Positions 26,525-34,415 of a DNA stretch of 64,000 nt are shown one piece after another. Origin of the DNA: Ochrobactrum sp. Marseille-Q0166. Lineage in GTDB: Bacteria > Pseudomonadota > Alphaproteobacteria > Rhizobiales > Rhizobiaceae. Location of the stretch: contig NZ_JACJUO010000001.1 in assembly GCF_014397025.1 (NCBI RefSeq), positions 1,846,501 through 1,910,500 on the forward strand, written 5' to 3'. The notes beneath the pieces are model-generated. The model was not told the DNA's origin, did no database searches, and worked only from the letters and a program-made list of their open reading frames with translations. The translations under genes and the position numbers were made by a program. Each line of letters begins with the position of its first letter. The first letter of the stretch is position 1.

Positions 26525-26671
26525 GTGAATCGCAACGGGCTTTATCTGATTATCGGTGCTCTTGTCGTCGTGGTCGCAGGATTTGCTATCTATACCTATC
26601 AAGAGGAAACAAAACCTTCCGGGATCGAAATGAAGATTGGAGAGGGTGGCGTTTCTATCCAGGAAAATTAA
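26525..26671 (+). CDS. Small single-pass membrane protein (48 aa)
   Basis: A GTG at 26525 behind CAGGAG opens a 48-aa frame with MNRNGLYLIIGALVVVVAGF followed by AIYTYQEETKP and a short Gly-rich end. It has one N-terminal helix and a charged periplasmic or cytoplasmic tail. Proteins of this pattern recur in related bacteria as conserved unknowns. No function can be assigned. Confidence 0.6.
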   Translation: MNRNGLYLIIGALVVVVAGFAIYTYQEETKPSGIEMKIGEGGVSIQEN

Positions 26672-26834
26672 TCCTTTAGTCTGAGAGAGCGGCGCCAACA
26701 TGGGCAAATTTTGCAGTCTAAATCGGTTGTAAACATATAAATCGATTAAGATTTCAAACGCTTACCGTTTGTGATGCAACGATTCTTCGCGGTCCATGTT
26801 AATTGCGTTGCCAAGAGCCAGTGGAGGGATCGAC

Positions 26835-26990
26835 ATGGATATCCAGACTTCAGATGCACTTTATCGTCGCCACGAAAATGAGTGGGCCGCATTTCGTGAT
26901 GCTGTTCAGCAAAAAGAGGCGAGCCAGAAACGCGGTGAGACTGCTTCCGGTGAAGCCTTTTCGGGCAACAAGGCATCCGGACAGGAATAA
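26835..26990 (+). CDS. Small hypothetical protein (51 aa)
   Basis: The frame starts MDIQTSDALYRRHENEWAAF at 26835 behind GGAGG and gives a short, charged helical protein rich in Glu, Lys, Gln and Gly at the end. The long upstream frame start lacks a ribosome site. It is followed by a strong terminator, which supports real transcription of this unit. No family is recognised. Confidence 0.55.
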   Translation: MDIQTSDALYRRHENEWAAFRDAVQQKEASQKRGETASGEAFSGNKASGQE

Positions 26991-27012
26991 TTCATCCGAC
27001 CAGCTTAATTAG

Positions 27013-27036
27013 AACGCCGCGAAAGCGGCGTTTTTT
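27013..27036 (+). terminator. Strong rho-independent terminator
   Basis: AACGCCGC and GCGGCGTT pair fully around GAAA and are followed by a T-run. It ends the small-gene unit at 26835-26990. Confidence 0.93.
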
Positions 27037-27148
27037 ATTGCCGGAACAACGCTATAAAATCTTAAATTCAAGAAAATTCACTTGGGATTTCAATCTCGTC
27101 CGCTACCTTCTGCATATCGAAACAATTTCAGTATTTTGGGATCATGAA

Positions 27149-27853
27149 ATGTCGGCACAGAAAGTAGCGATCATTACGGCAGGTGGCAGCGGAATGGGTG
27201 CGGCTTCCGCACGTCGGCTGGCAGCAGACGGTTTTTCCGTCGCAATCCTCTCGTCATCAGGCAAAGGCGAAGCATTGGCCCAGGAACTGGGCGGCATTGG
27301 CGTCACTGGGTCGAACCAGTCGGCTGATGACCTAAAGAAGCTCGTCGATCTCACTATCGAAAAATGGGGGCGTATCGATACGCTGGTGAACAGTGCCGGC
27401 CACGGTCCGCGCGCACCGATCCTCGATATTACGGATGAAGATTGGCACAAAGGTCTCGATACTTACTTTCTGAATGTTGTGCGCCCAAGCCGTCTTGTCG
27501 TGCCTTTCATGCAAAAGCAGAAGTCCGGCACGATCATCAATATCTCGACCGCATGGGCTTTTGAGCCAAGCGCGATGTTCCCGACTTCAGCAGTTTTCCG
27601 TGCTGGTCTGGCCTCGTTTACAAAAGTCTTTGCCGACACCTATGCAGCAGACAATATCCGTATGAACAATGTTCTGCCCGGCTGGATCGACAGCCTTCCA
27701 GCAACAGAAGAGCGCCGGGATAGCGTGCCTATGCAGCGCTATGGCAAAAGCGAAGAAATTGCTGCGACGGTTTCATTCCTTGCCTCCGAAGGTGCTGCCT
27801 ATATCACGGGGCAGAACCTGCGCGTGGATGGCGGTCTCACCCGCTCGGTCTGA
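27149..27853 (+). CDS. SDR-family protein lacking the catalytic Tyr and Lys
   Basis: This 234-aa Rossmann protein has a classical SDR layout: TAGGSGMGAA cofactor loop at 10-20, NSAG at 81-84 and a C-terminal ITGQNLRVDGG. The catalytic motif region reads INIST (Ser133) and then SAVFRAG, where a normal enzyme has YSASKAG, so Ser147 takes the place of Tyr and Arg151 that of Lys. A similar sequence recurs in related bacteria, so it is probably not a random defect. I start it at ATG 27149; the longer frame to 27038 has no ribosome site. Its substrate is unknown and it may not be a dehydrogenase. Confidence 0.8.
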   Translation: MSAQKVAIITAGGSGMGAASARRLAADGFSVAILSSSGKGEALAQELGGIGVTGSNQSADDLKKLVDLTIEKWGRIDTLVNSAGHGPRAPILDITDEDWHKGLDTYFLNVVRPSRLVVPFMQKQKSGTIINISTAWAFEPSAMFPTSAVFRAGLASFTKVFADTYAADNIRMNNVLPGWIDSLPATEERRDSVPMQRYGKSEEIAATVSFLASEGAAYITGQNLRVDGGLTRSV

Positions 27854-27930
27854 TAAAACTCCTGGTAACCAAATGCGAAGGAAGACTCAGTAGGGTCTTC
27901 CTGTCGCGATTCGGACAGGGAACATGAAAA

Positions 27931-28740
27931 ATGGCGCCACGGAAACGGAGCTCCCGCCCGACAAAACGCTCAACAGGGCGTTCTAACGGGCGCAAAAACA
28001 GTTCAGGTTCATCCGCACCAATTTTGGCGCTTGCCGCTATTTTGGGATTAGGTGCGTTCAGCCTGTGGGCAACGGCCCAGCATAAAAGCCCACAAGCAGC
28101 ATTGACCGCTTTGTTCCAGCGCAATGTCCCGACAACCACTTCGTCTGCTCCTGCCAAGGTTGAAACTAGACAGCCTGTCGAGAAGGCCGCGATCGAAAAG
28201 AAGTCGCAAAGTAAAGATTATGCTGGCGCGGTGGGTCCCGTGCCACGCCCGGCCGCATTGGTAGCGCCGGCACCCGCCAAGCCTGTGCAGCAAACCGCAA
28301 TTGAGGTTTCACCCCCCCCAATGCCGACGCAGAAAGTGGCCACACCACCGCCTCCCCCTGCATCCGCACGCGCATTGCCGATGCCACCACGCGGCACCAA
28401 TACGCCCGCTCATTCCCCATCGGTGATTTACGCCAAAGCAAAACTCACCATTCACAAGAATGCATGGGATCGCTCACCAGCGATCGGTACCGTCGAAAAG
28501 GGTCGCGAAATGCGCTCCTATGGCAAGACCGGCAAGTGGCATCGCGTTGTCGTGCCTTCAACCAATATTATTGGCTGGGTTCATGAGGATCAATTGCTCG
28601 GTGGCCGTAACAAGCCCGACAGCGCACAGATGATGACCACCGGATCGATTGTCAAAAAGATGCAATCACCGGCTCCAGCGGCATCTGTTGTGCAGAAGGC
28701 ACGCATTCAGCCGCCAATGGCAGTCGGACAGAGAAACTAG
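27931..28740 (+). CDS. Membrane-anchored SH3-domain protein
   Basis: This 269-aa protein starts with a Lys/Arg/Ser-rich cytoplasmic segment, then a single membrane helix (APILALAAILGLGAFSLWAT, about 29-48), a long Pro/Ala-rich linker with a PPPPP run, and an SH3b-like domain at about 165-230 with YAKAKLTIHKNAWDRSPAIG and IIGWVHEDQLLGG. The layout suggests an inner-membrane protein reaching into the peptidoglycan. It is convergent with the epimerase gene and overlaps its end by 4 bp. Confidence 0.8.
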   Translation: MAPRKRSSRPTKRSTGRSNGRKNSSGSSAPILALAAILGLGAFSLWATAQHKSPQAALTALFQRNVPTTTSSAPAKVETRQPVEKAAIEKKSQSKDYAGAVGPVPRPAALVAPAPAKPVQQTAIEVSPPPMPTQKVATPPPPPASARALPMPPRGTNTPAHSPSVIYAKAKLTIHKNAWDRSPAIGTVEKGREMRSYGKTGKWHRVVVPSTNIIGWVHEDQLLGGRNKPDSAQMMTTGSIVKKMQSPAPAASVVQKARIQPPMAVGQRN

Positions 28741-29606
28741 GTTTTCTGCGCGGCAGTTGCCATGGCTGCGATTTGCGGATCACCCGGCAGATAGTCAAAG
28801 CCAATTGCGAGCAGTGACGAAGTATCAGCGATCATGTCGCCGAACAGCTGCTCATAAAGCGTCTGTCTGCCCACCAGCGTCAGCAAAAACTTCATAAGAA
28901 AGGCTGGCACCGGGAGCAATCGTGGAGCACGCCCCATTGCTTTGCGGGCTTTTGTGATAATTTCGCGGGTTGAGCGGGGTTCTGGCTCGGCGAGATGGAA
29001 AATTTGGCCTGAAACCTGATCTTTTTGTGCATTGACGAGAAACATCAATGCACGCGCCACATTTTCCAGCGAAACAAAACTGCGCCGGTTGTCTGCCGAG
29101 CCAAAGGGAAGCGGCAATGCGGTGTCGCAAAGCTTCATTAGAGCGCGCAGATTGGCTCGTGCATCTGGGCCATATACGAGCACCGGGCGTGCAATAACCA
29201 CCTCAATGCCAGGCATTGCAAGCAATGCTGCTTCTGCCTTCGCTTTGGCATGGCCGTAATCATCACGCGGTGAGAACGGCATATCCGGCATCAACGGCGA
29301 TGGATTGCCTGCGATCGTGTAGATTGTTGAGACAAAGATGAAACGACGCACACCAGCCTGCCTGGCTTTTTCCGCAAGCTCGACTGTCAGGAGATGATTG
29401 ACAGCGTCAAACTCATCCGACTGTGGTCGCTGAGCACCTGTACGATGCGCAAGTGCAGCGCAATGAATGACCGCATCGACGCCGTCAAAGTCTGGCGTTA
29501 AAAGCGCATCGCGTGAAATAGCGAGGGTTTCGTGTTCATCACCAGCCAGCTCGCGCAGAACAGCGCTCCCGATAAATCCGCCAGCGCCAGTGACAGCGAC
29601 CTTCAT
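28737..29606 (-). CDS. NAD-dependent epimerase/dehydratase
   Basis: This 289-aa extended SDR has the NAD loop TGAGGFIGSAV at 6-16, the catalytic YGHAK motif near residue 117, with FIFVSTIY before it, and the substrate-side YGPDARANL and FGSADNRRSFVSLENVARAL. This is the UDP-glucose 4-epimerase-like group with polysaccharide or lipid substrates; the specific substrate is not visible. Its start overlaps the end of hdaA, so it is translated with that gene. Confidence 0.85.
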   Translation of the reverse strand: MKVAVTGAGGFIGSAVLRELAGDEHETLAISRDALLTPDFDGVDAVIHCAALAHRTGAQRPQSDEFDAVNHLLTVELAEKARQAGVRRFIFVSTIYTIAGNPSPLMPDMPFSPRDDYGHAKAKAEAALLAMPGIEVVIARPVLVYGPDARANLRALMKLCDTALPLPFGSADNRRSFVSLENVARALMFLVNAQKDQVSGQIFHLAEPEPRSTREIITKARKAMGRAPRLLPVPAFLMKFLLTLVGRQTLYEQLFGDMIADTSSLLAIGFDYLPGDPQIAAMATAAQKT

Positions 29607-30301
29607 CGCTCACCATGGCCAGTTTCGGACAAAACCTGTGCTGCAAGCGTGCGCGTTATGCGCGTTTTCTGCTCCATAGCCGCGTTATCAAGACGATCGA
29701 CGATCTGGATCGCCGACAGAAGCGAGCGTTCAATGCGGCTCACCAGATAGCTCACCACATGCGGTTCAACGCTGATCTGACGATCAGCAAAGAGTTTGTG
29801 AATAACACCACCCAGCAGCATGTCGTCCGGTTCGGCAATTTCCACCACCGTCGCCGCCTTAAGACGTGATGCGAGATCGGGGAGTTTGACTTTCCAGTTT
29901 GCAGGCAGAAGACGCGAAGTCATTAGCAGCGACGGTCCCGGACCAAGGGCCGCATTCTGGCGAACGCTGTTGATAAGATGAAACAGGCCCGTTTCATCAA
30001 AACGATCCTCGCCGATATTATCAATCAGCACAGGATATTCCGCCGCACCATGCACCACGCTCTCGCTGATGGATTTTGGATTAGCCAGTAACGCACCTGT
30101 TGCCGCACGCCAGACTTCCGCAAGATGCGTTTTCCCCGCGCCCGTCGGTCCGGCAAGGATCACTACTGGGGCAACCCAGTTTGGCCAACGGTCGATAAGA
30201 TCCACCGCCGCACGGTTCGACCCCGTGACGATGATATCTTCGCGGTGATAGCCGGGCTGATGCTCAAGGGCGAGCGGAATCTGACGCGGCGCGTCATTCA
30301 T
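29603..30301 (-). CDS. hdaA: DnaA regulator (HdaA-type)
   Basis: This 232-aa AAA+ protein is short, like regulators of initiation. It starts with QIPLALEHQ, a likely beta-clamp-binding motif at residues 7-12. Walker A GPTGAGKTHLAEVW follows at about 51, then VLIDNIGE as Walker B and the sensor region LLMTSRLLP. HdaA with the sliding clamp stimulates ATP hydrolysis by DnaA and prevents over-initiation. It lies upstream of the epimerase in one operon. Confidence 0.8.
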   Translation of the reverse strand: MNDAPRQIPLALEHQPGYHREDIIVTGSNRAAVDLIDRWPNWVAPVVILAGPTGAGKTHLAEVWRAATGALLANPKSISESVVHGAAEYPVLIDNIGEDRFDETGLFHLINSVRQNAALGPGPSLLMTSRLLPANWKVKLPDLASRLKAATVVEIAEPDDMLLGGVIHKLFADRQISVEPHVVSYLVSRIERSLLSAIQIVDRLDNAAMEQKTRITRTLAAQVLSETGHGER

Positions 30302-30355
30302 CGCTGCCTCCAGAATGTCTGACTCCTGAAAATCTGTCCCGGTTACGTTTCAATT

Positions 30356-31597
30356 TCATTTCTCTTTGCCTGTATTCTCGCCCGCCTCTATCAGCGGTCC
30401 GACATCTGAATGCGAACGCTTGTAAGCAGGGTCGTACATCGGAGAATGGAGATAGCGATTCAGGGCAAAGCGCACAAGCACCCCGACCGCTGCCGCAGCT
30501 GGCACTGCAACCAGCATTCCAGTGAAACCAAACAGAGAACCGAAAGCGAACAGAGCGAACATCAGCCATACCGGATGCAGGCCCACAGACGACCCGACGA
30601 GCTTTGGCTGGAGGATGTTTCCCTCCACAAACTGGCCCAGGAAAAACACGGCAGCAACAGCAACGATCATGATCCAATCCGGCCAGAACTGCACCAGTGC
30701 GACACCGATCGCAAGCGTCAGACCAACGAAGGAACCGATATAGGGAATGAAGCTGATAAGCCCAGCAAAAAAGCCGATCAGCAGGCCAAAGTTAAGCCCC
30801 GTCAGGGTCAGGCCGATAGCGTAATAAGTGCCGAGAATGAGGCACAAAGTGCCCTGTCCGCGTACGAAGCCAGCCACCGCTGCATCCATGTCGCGAGCAA
30901 TACCGCGGACGGTATAAAGTTGCCTGCGCGGAACCCATGAATCGATACGATCAATCATGCGATCCCAATCAAGCAGCATGTAGAACGCAACCACCGGCGT
31001 AACGATGAAAAGACCCGCAATATCAATCAAAGATTTCCCCGAATTCCACAGGGACTGAAGCAATGTTGATAGAAAACCGGCACCCTGTTGCAGGAGTGTG
31101 CTCAAGTTTTCCTGAATGACTGAGCTATCGATACCGATAAAGCGTTTGAGCCACTGCGAATTCTCATTCGCGAGAAGTGCCTGCAATTGCGAAATATAAT
31201 CGGGTAGCTTGGCAATAAAATCGGCAAGCTGTGTTGCGAGAACCGGTATGATGATCATCAATCCGACGACGAGTATGATCAGGAAGACCAGCAGAATGAC
31301 GATTGTTGCAGCCAATCGCGAGAGACCCAACCGTTCCAGACGATCTGCAACAGGATCAAGAAAGTATGCCAGCGCCATACCTGCAACGAAGGGCAGAAGA
31401 ACCGGGCTGAATATAACGAGAAATAAAACGAAAACAGCGACAGCGCATGTCCAGAACACGGCCTGACGACGGACGACAGAACCTGTAAAGCCGCCGACTT
31501 CTACATTGACGTGAATATCGCCGTCCCGAGTCACAGCTTCGGCCTGCTGTATCGTCTTGGTGGTCGTGTCATGTACAGGAGCTGGTTTCTTGGCCAT
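30356..31597 (-). CDS. AI-2E family exporter/permease
   Basis: This 413-aa inner-membrane protein has about eight hydrophobic segments and the conserved family pieces GMALAYFLDPVADRLERLGL, RGQGTLCLILGTYYAIGLTL, and LIGFFAGLISFIPYIGSFVG. Members export small molecules or ions; AI-2 transport was claimed only for one of them, so the substrate is open. It sits directly upstream of hdaA on the same strand with a 54-bp gap and is divergent from purM. Confidence 0.88.
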   Translation of the reverse strand: MAKKPAPVHDTTTKTIQQAEAVTRDGDIHVNVEVGGFTGSVVRRQAVFWTCAVAVFVLFLVIFSPVLLPFVAGMALAYFLDPVADRLERLGLSRLAATIVILLVFLIILVVGLMIIIPVLATQLADFIAKLPDYISQLQALLANENSQWLKRFIGIDSSVIQENLSTLLQQGAGFLSTLLQSLWNSGKSLIDIAGLFIVTPVVAFYMLLDWDRMIDRIDSWVPRRQLYTVRGIARDMDAAVAGFVRGQGTLCLILGTYYAIGLTLTGLNFGLLIGFFAGLISFIPYIGSFVGLTLAIGVALVQFWPDWIMIVAVAAVFFLGQFVEGNILQPKLVGSSVGLHPVWLMFALFAFGSLFGFTGMLVAVPAAAAVGVLVRFALNRYLHSPMYDPAYKRSHSDVGPLIEAGENTGKEK

Positions 31598-31914
31598 ATT
31601 GATCCATTCTCTGCAAAGATATTTCCCGCGTCTGAGCTATTATAATATATCGATGTTACTATTCTCGTAAGCGCAGGCAGATAGAGATAGTTAGATCGCC
31701 GCAAAAAGATTGCAATGATTATGCGTGAGGCGTTCGTCTTCTGTCGACAAGTTACTGCAAATCCACAATCGCATGAATTTCGGTAGATTTCTGCAGTGTT
31801 TTGCGCTTTTACGGCCTTCTGGCCTTGCAGGACACGCAATCTCATGTCATTGCGCCCTCATTATTCCCCAGATAAGGGCACAGCCCCGTTTCAGGCCAGT
31901 TTCAGGAGCAGGTG
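31598..31914. promoter_or_regulatory. Divergent promoter region AI-2E transporter/purM
   Basis: This 317-bp spacer carries the promoters of purM-purN and of the leftward transporter. I see no coding sequence or clear operator. Confidence 0.5.
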
Positions 31915-32994
31915 ATGACCACGGAAAATAACCCCGCCAGAAAAAATGGACTGACTTATGCTGAAGCGGGTGTCGATATCGATGCCGGCAATCTGATGGT
32001 CGACAAGATCAAACCACTTGTGCGCTCGACGCGCCGTCCCGGAGCGGATGGCGAAATTGGTGGTTTTGGGGGTCTGTTCGATCTCAAGGCAGCAGGCTTC
32101 ACCGATCCGGTGCTGGTTGCAGCCAATGACGGCGTCGGCACCAAGCTCAAAATTGCAATCGATGCAGACAAGCACGACACTGTTGGGATCGATCTTGTTG
32201 CCATGTGCGTGAACGATCTCGTTGTTCAGGGCGCAGAGCCGCTGTTCTTTCTCGATTATTTTGCAACCGGCAAGCTGTCCCCTGATCAGGGTGTAGCCAT
32301 TGTGTCTGGTATCGCAGAAGGCTGCCTTCAGGCTGGTTGCGCACTGATTGGCGGTGAAACCGCCGAAATGCCGGGCATGTATCGCGATGGTGATTACGAT
32401 CTGGCTGGCTTTGCGGTGGGCGCTGCAGAACGCAATCATCTGCTACCACGCGGAGATGTTTCCGAAGGCGATATCATCATCGGCCTTTCGTCGTCGGGCG
32501 TTCACTCCAACGGCTTCTCTCTTGTTCGCCGTATTGTCGAAATGTCCGGCCTTGGCTGGAAATCGGATGCACCGTTCAAGGAAGGCGCAACGCTTGGTGA
32601 AGCGCTGCTGGAACCAACCCGCATCTATGTGACGCCGTTGCTTGCCGCGATCCGTGCTTCAGATGGTATAAAGGCATTGGCCCATATCACTGGCGGCGGT
32701 TTCCCGGATAATATCCCCCGCGTTTTGCCAGAAGGTCTTGCCGCTGAAATCAATCTCGATGCAATCGATGTTCCAGCCGTATTCTCCTGGCTTGCAAAAA
32801 CCGGCGGAGTCGAACCGCTCGAAATGCTGCGCACCTTTAACTGCGGCATCGGCATGATCGCCGTTGTTTCACCGGACAAGGTGAACGAAGTGACTGCAGC
32901 ACTCACCAATGAAGGCGAAAACGTCACAACACTTGGCCGTATGGTCAAGCGTGAAGGCGAAGGCGTGGTCTATCAGGGTACGCTGAAGCTATGA
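31915..32994 (+). CDS. purM: Phosphoribosylformylglycinamidine cyclo-ligase
   Basis: This 359-aa AIR synthetase catalyses step five of purine synthesis, using ATP to close the imidazole ring. It has [20 protein letters not shown] near the start, the [15 protein letters not shown] motif, [14 protein letters not shown] and [20 protein letters not shown], all typical of PurM. The ATG at 31915 has AGGAG at 6-nt spacing; a GTG directly before it is an alternative. purN overlaps its stop by 4 bp. Confidence 0.95.
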   Translation: MTTENNPARKNGLTYAEAGVDIDAGNLMVDKIKPLVRSTRRPGADGEIGGFGGLFDLKAAGFTDPVLVAANDGVGTKLKIAIDADKHDTVGIDLVAMCVNDLVVQGAEPLFFLDYFATGKLSPDQGVAIVSGIAEGCLQAGCALIGGETAEMPGMYRDGDYDLAGFAVGAAERNHLLPRGDVSEGDIIIGLSSSGVHSNGFSLVRRIVEMSGLGWKSDAPFKEGATLGEALLEPTRIYVTPLLAAIRASDGIKALAHITGGGFPDNIPRVLPEGLAAEINLDAIDVPAVFSWLAKTGGVEPLEMLRTFNCGIGMIAVVSPDKVNEVTAALTNEGENVTTLGRMVKREGEGVVYQGTLKL

Positions 32995-33608
32995 GCCGTA
33001 AACGGGTCGTCATTTTTATCTCGGGCGGTGGCTCCAACATGGAGGCTCTGATCCGCGCTGCGCAGACGACCGATTTTCCAGCTGAAATAGTCTCGGTCTT
33101 TTCTGACAAGTCAGACGCAGGTGGCCTTGCCAAAGCACAAGCCGCGGGCATCCCGACACAGGTGTTTACCCGCAAGGATTACGCCTCCAAGGAAGCGCAT
33201 GAAGATGCGATTCTTGAAGCGCTTGCCGCTTTGAACCCGGACATTATCTGCCTTGCAGGTTATATGCGGCTCCTCACCGCCAAATTCATTGCACCTTATG
33301 AAGGCCGCATCCTGAACATCCACCCGTCGCTGCTGCCGCTTTTTGCAGGCCTTCACACGCATCAGCGAGCATTGGACGCAGGCATGAAGCTTGCAGGTTG
33401 CACTGTACATCTGGTGACGGAAGGCATGGATGAAGGTCCGATTCTGGCACAGGCTGCGGTGCCGATCGTGGAAGGCGATACGGAGAGCAGCCTTGCTGCG
33501 CGCGTTTTGAAAGCGGAACATAAAATCTACGCTTTAGCCCTCAGGAAATTTGCCAGCGGTGACGCGGAAACAGGCCTGTCACAAGATACGATGATCATCA
33601 GCGCCTGA
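32991..33608 (+). CDS. purN: Phosphoribosylglycinamide formyltransferase
   Basis: This 205-aa enzyme transfers a formyl group from 10-formyl-THF to GAR in purine synthesis. The sequence has the N-terminal [13 protein letters not shown] phosphate loop, the LAGYMRLL segment and the catalytic [21 protein letters not shown] motif with Asn, His and later Asp in [18 protein letters not shown]. It forms an operon with purM. Confidence 0.95.
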   Translation: MSRKRVVIFISGGGSNMEALIRAAQTTDFPAEIVSVFSDKSDAGGLAKAQAAGIPTQVFTRKDYASKEAHEDAILEALAALNPDIICLAGYMRLLTAKFIAPYEGRILNIHPSLLPLFAGLHTHQRALDAGMKLAGCTVHLVTEGMDEGPILAQAAVPIVEGDTESSLAARVLKAEHKIYALALRKFASGDAETGLSQDTMIISA

Positions 33609-33782
33609 CGTAGAAGGGCGCGAATAAGCGCGACAAATTAATCACACCCGAATTTTTTCGTTAACAAAACTTTAATTCTCGCGAAAATGCCCTAATTCAG
33701 GTTCGTAAGGGAAGCTGCTTCGGCAACCCGTGAGATTCGCATAAGCGTTTCTTTCAGTATGTGTTTATTAGAGGACAAAATC

Positions 33783-34307
33783 ATGTCTCTCCGTTTTTCG
33801 ACTTCCTTCCTGTCGGCCATGGCCGTCGTTTCGGGCATTGCTATTTCTGCACCTGCTTTCGCTGCAGATTATGTAGCGTCTCCCAACTCAGGTCGCACCC
33901 AGCCACGTTCGGAAGTTGGCACTCTTACCTGTGACATTTCCCCTGCAATCGGCGTCATTATTGGTAGCCAGCAGGACGTGGATTGTGTTTTCAAACCTGT
34001 TCGCGGTCGCGGCCCGGTGGAACATTACACCGGCAACATCACAAAAATCGGCGTTGATGTCGGCTTCATCAATGGCGGTACTGTTGCATGGGCTGTGTGG
34101 GCGCCAACCGTTCGCCCTGAAGGCGCGCTCAAAGGCCGTTATGTCGGCGCATCGGCAAACGCCGCTATCGGTATTGGTGCTGGCACCAATATCCTGACCG
34201 GTGGTTCTTGGAAGACAATTTCGCTGCAGCCTATTTCGGTTCAGGGCCAGAAAGGTCTCAACGCAGCTGTTGGCCTCTCCAAGCTCAAACTGAACTACGC
34301 AGGCTAA
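33783..34307 (+). CDS. Secreted DUF992 protein
   Basis: This 174-aa protein starts at 33783 behind GAGG. Its signal peptide is MSLRFSTSFLSAMAVVSGIA, cleaved near AFA-AD. The mature part begins near VGTLTCDISPAIGVIIGSQQ, with CVFKPV containing the second of a conserved Cys pair, and ends LNAAVGLSKLKLNYAG, as in the periplasmic DUF992 family. Function is unknown. A strong terminator follows. Confidence 0.85.
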   Translation: MSLRFSTSFLSAMAVVSGIAISAPAFAADYVASPNSGRTQPRSEVGTLTCDISPAIGVIIGSQQDVDCVFKPVRGRGPVEHYTGNITKIGVDVGFINGGTVAWAVWAPTVRPEGALKGRYVGASANAAIGIGAGTNILTGGSWKTISLQPISVQGQKGLNAAVGLSKLKLNYAG

Positions 34308-34324
34308 TTGAGTTTGAACCAATT

Positions 34325-34360
34325 AAAACCCGCGCCCAACATGAGTTCGGCGCGGGTTTT
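34325..34360. terminator. Strong terminator after the DUF992 gene
   Basis: AAAACCCGCGCC and GGCGCGGGTTTT form a perfect 12-bp stem ending in a T-run. It serves the DUF992 gene and can act in either direction. Confidence 0.92.
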
Positions 34361-34381
34361 CTATTTTGGCGCGCACCTTGT

Positions 34382-34415
34382 TCCGAAAACCGGTTCCCAC
34401 TTTTCGGGATGCGCT
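34382..34415. repeat. Dispersed repeat, second copy
   Basis: TCCGAAAA then CCGGTTCCCAC then TTTTCGGGATGCGCT; matches the copy at 582-618. It lies between the terminator of the DUF992 gene and the stop of the oxidoreductase. Confidence 0.6.
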
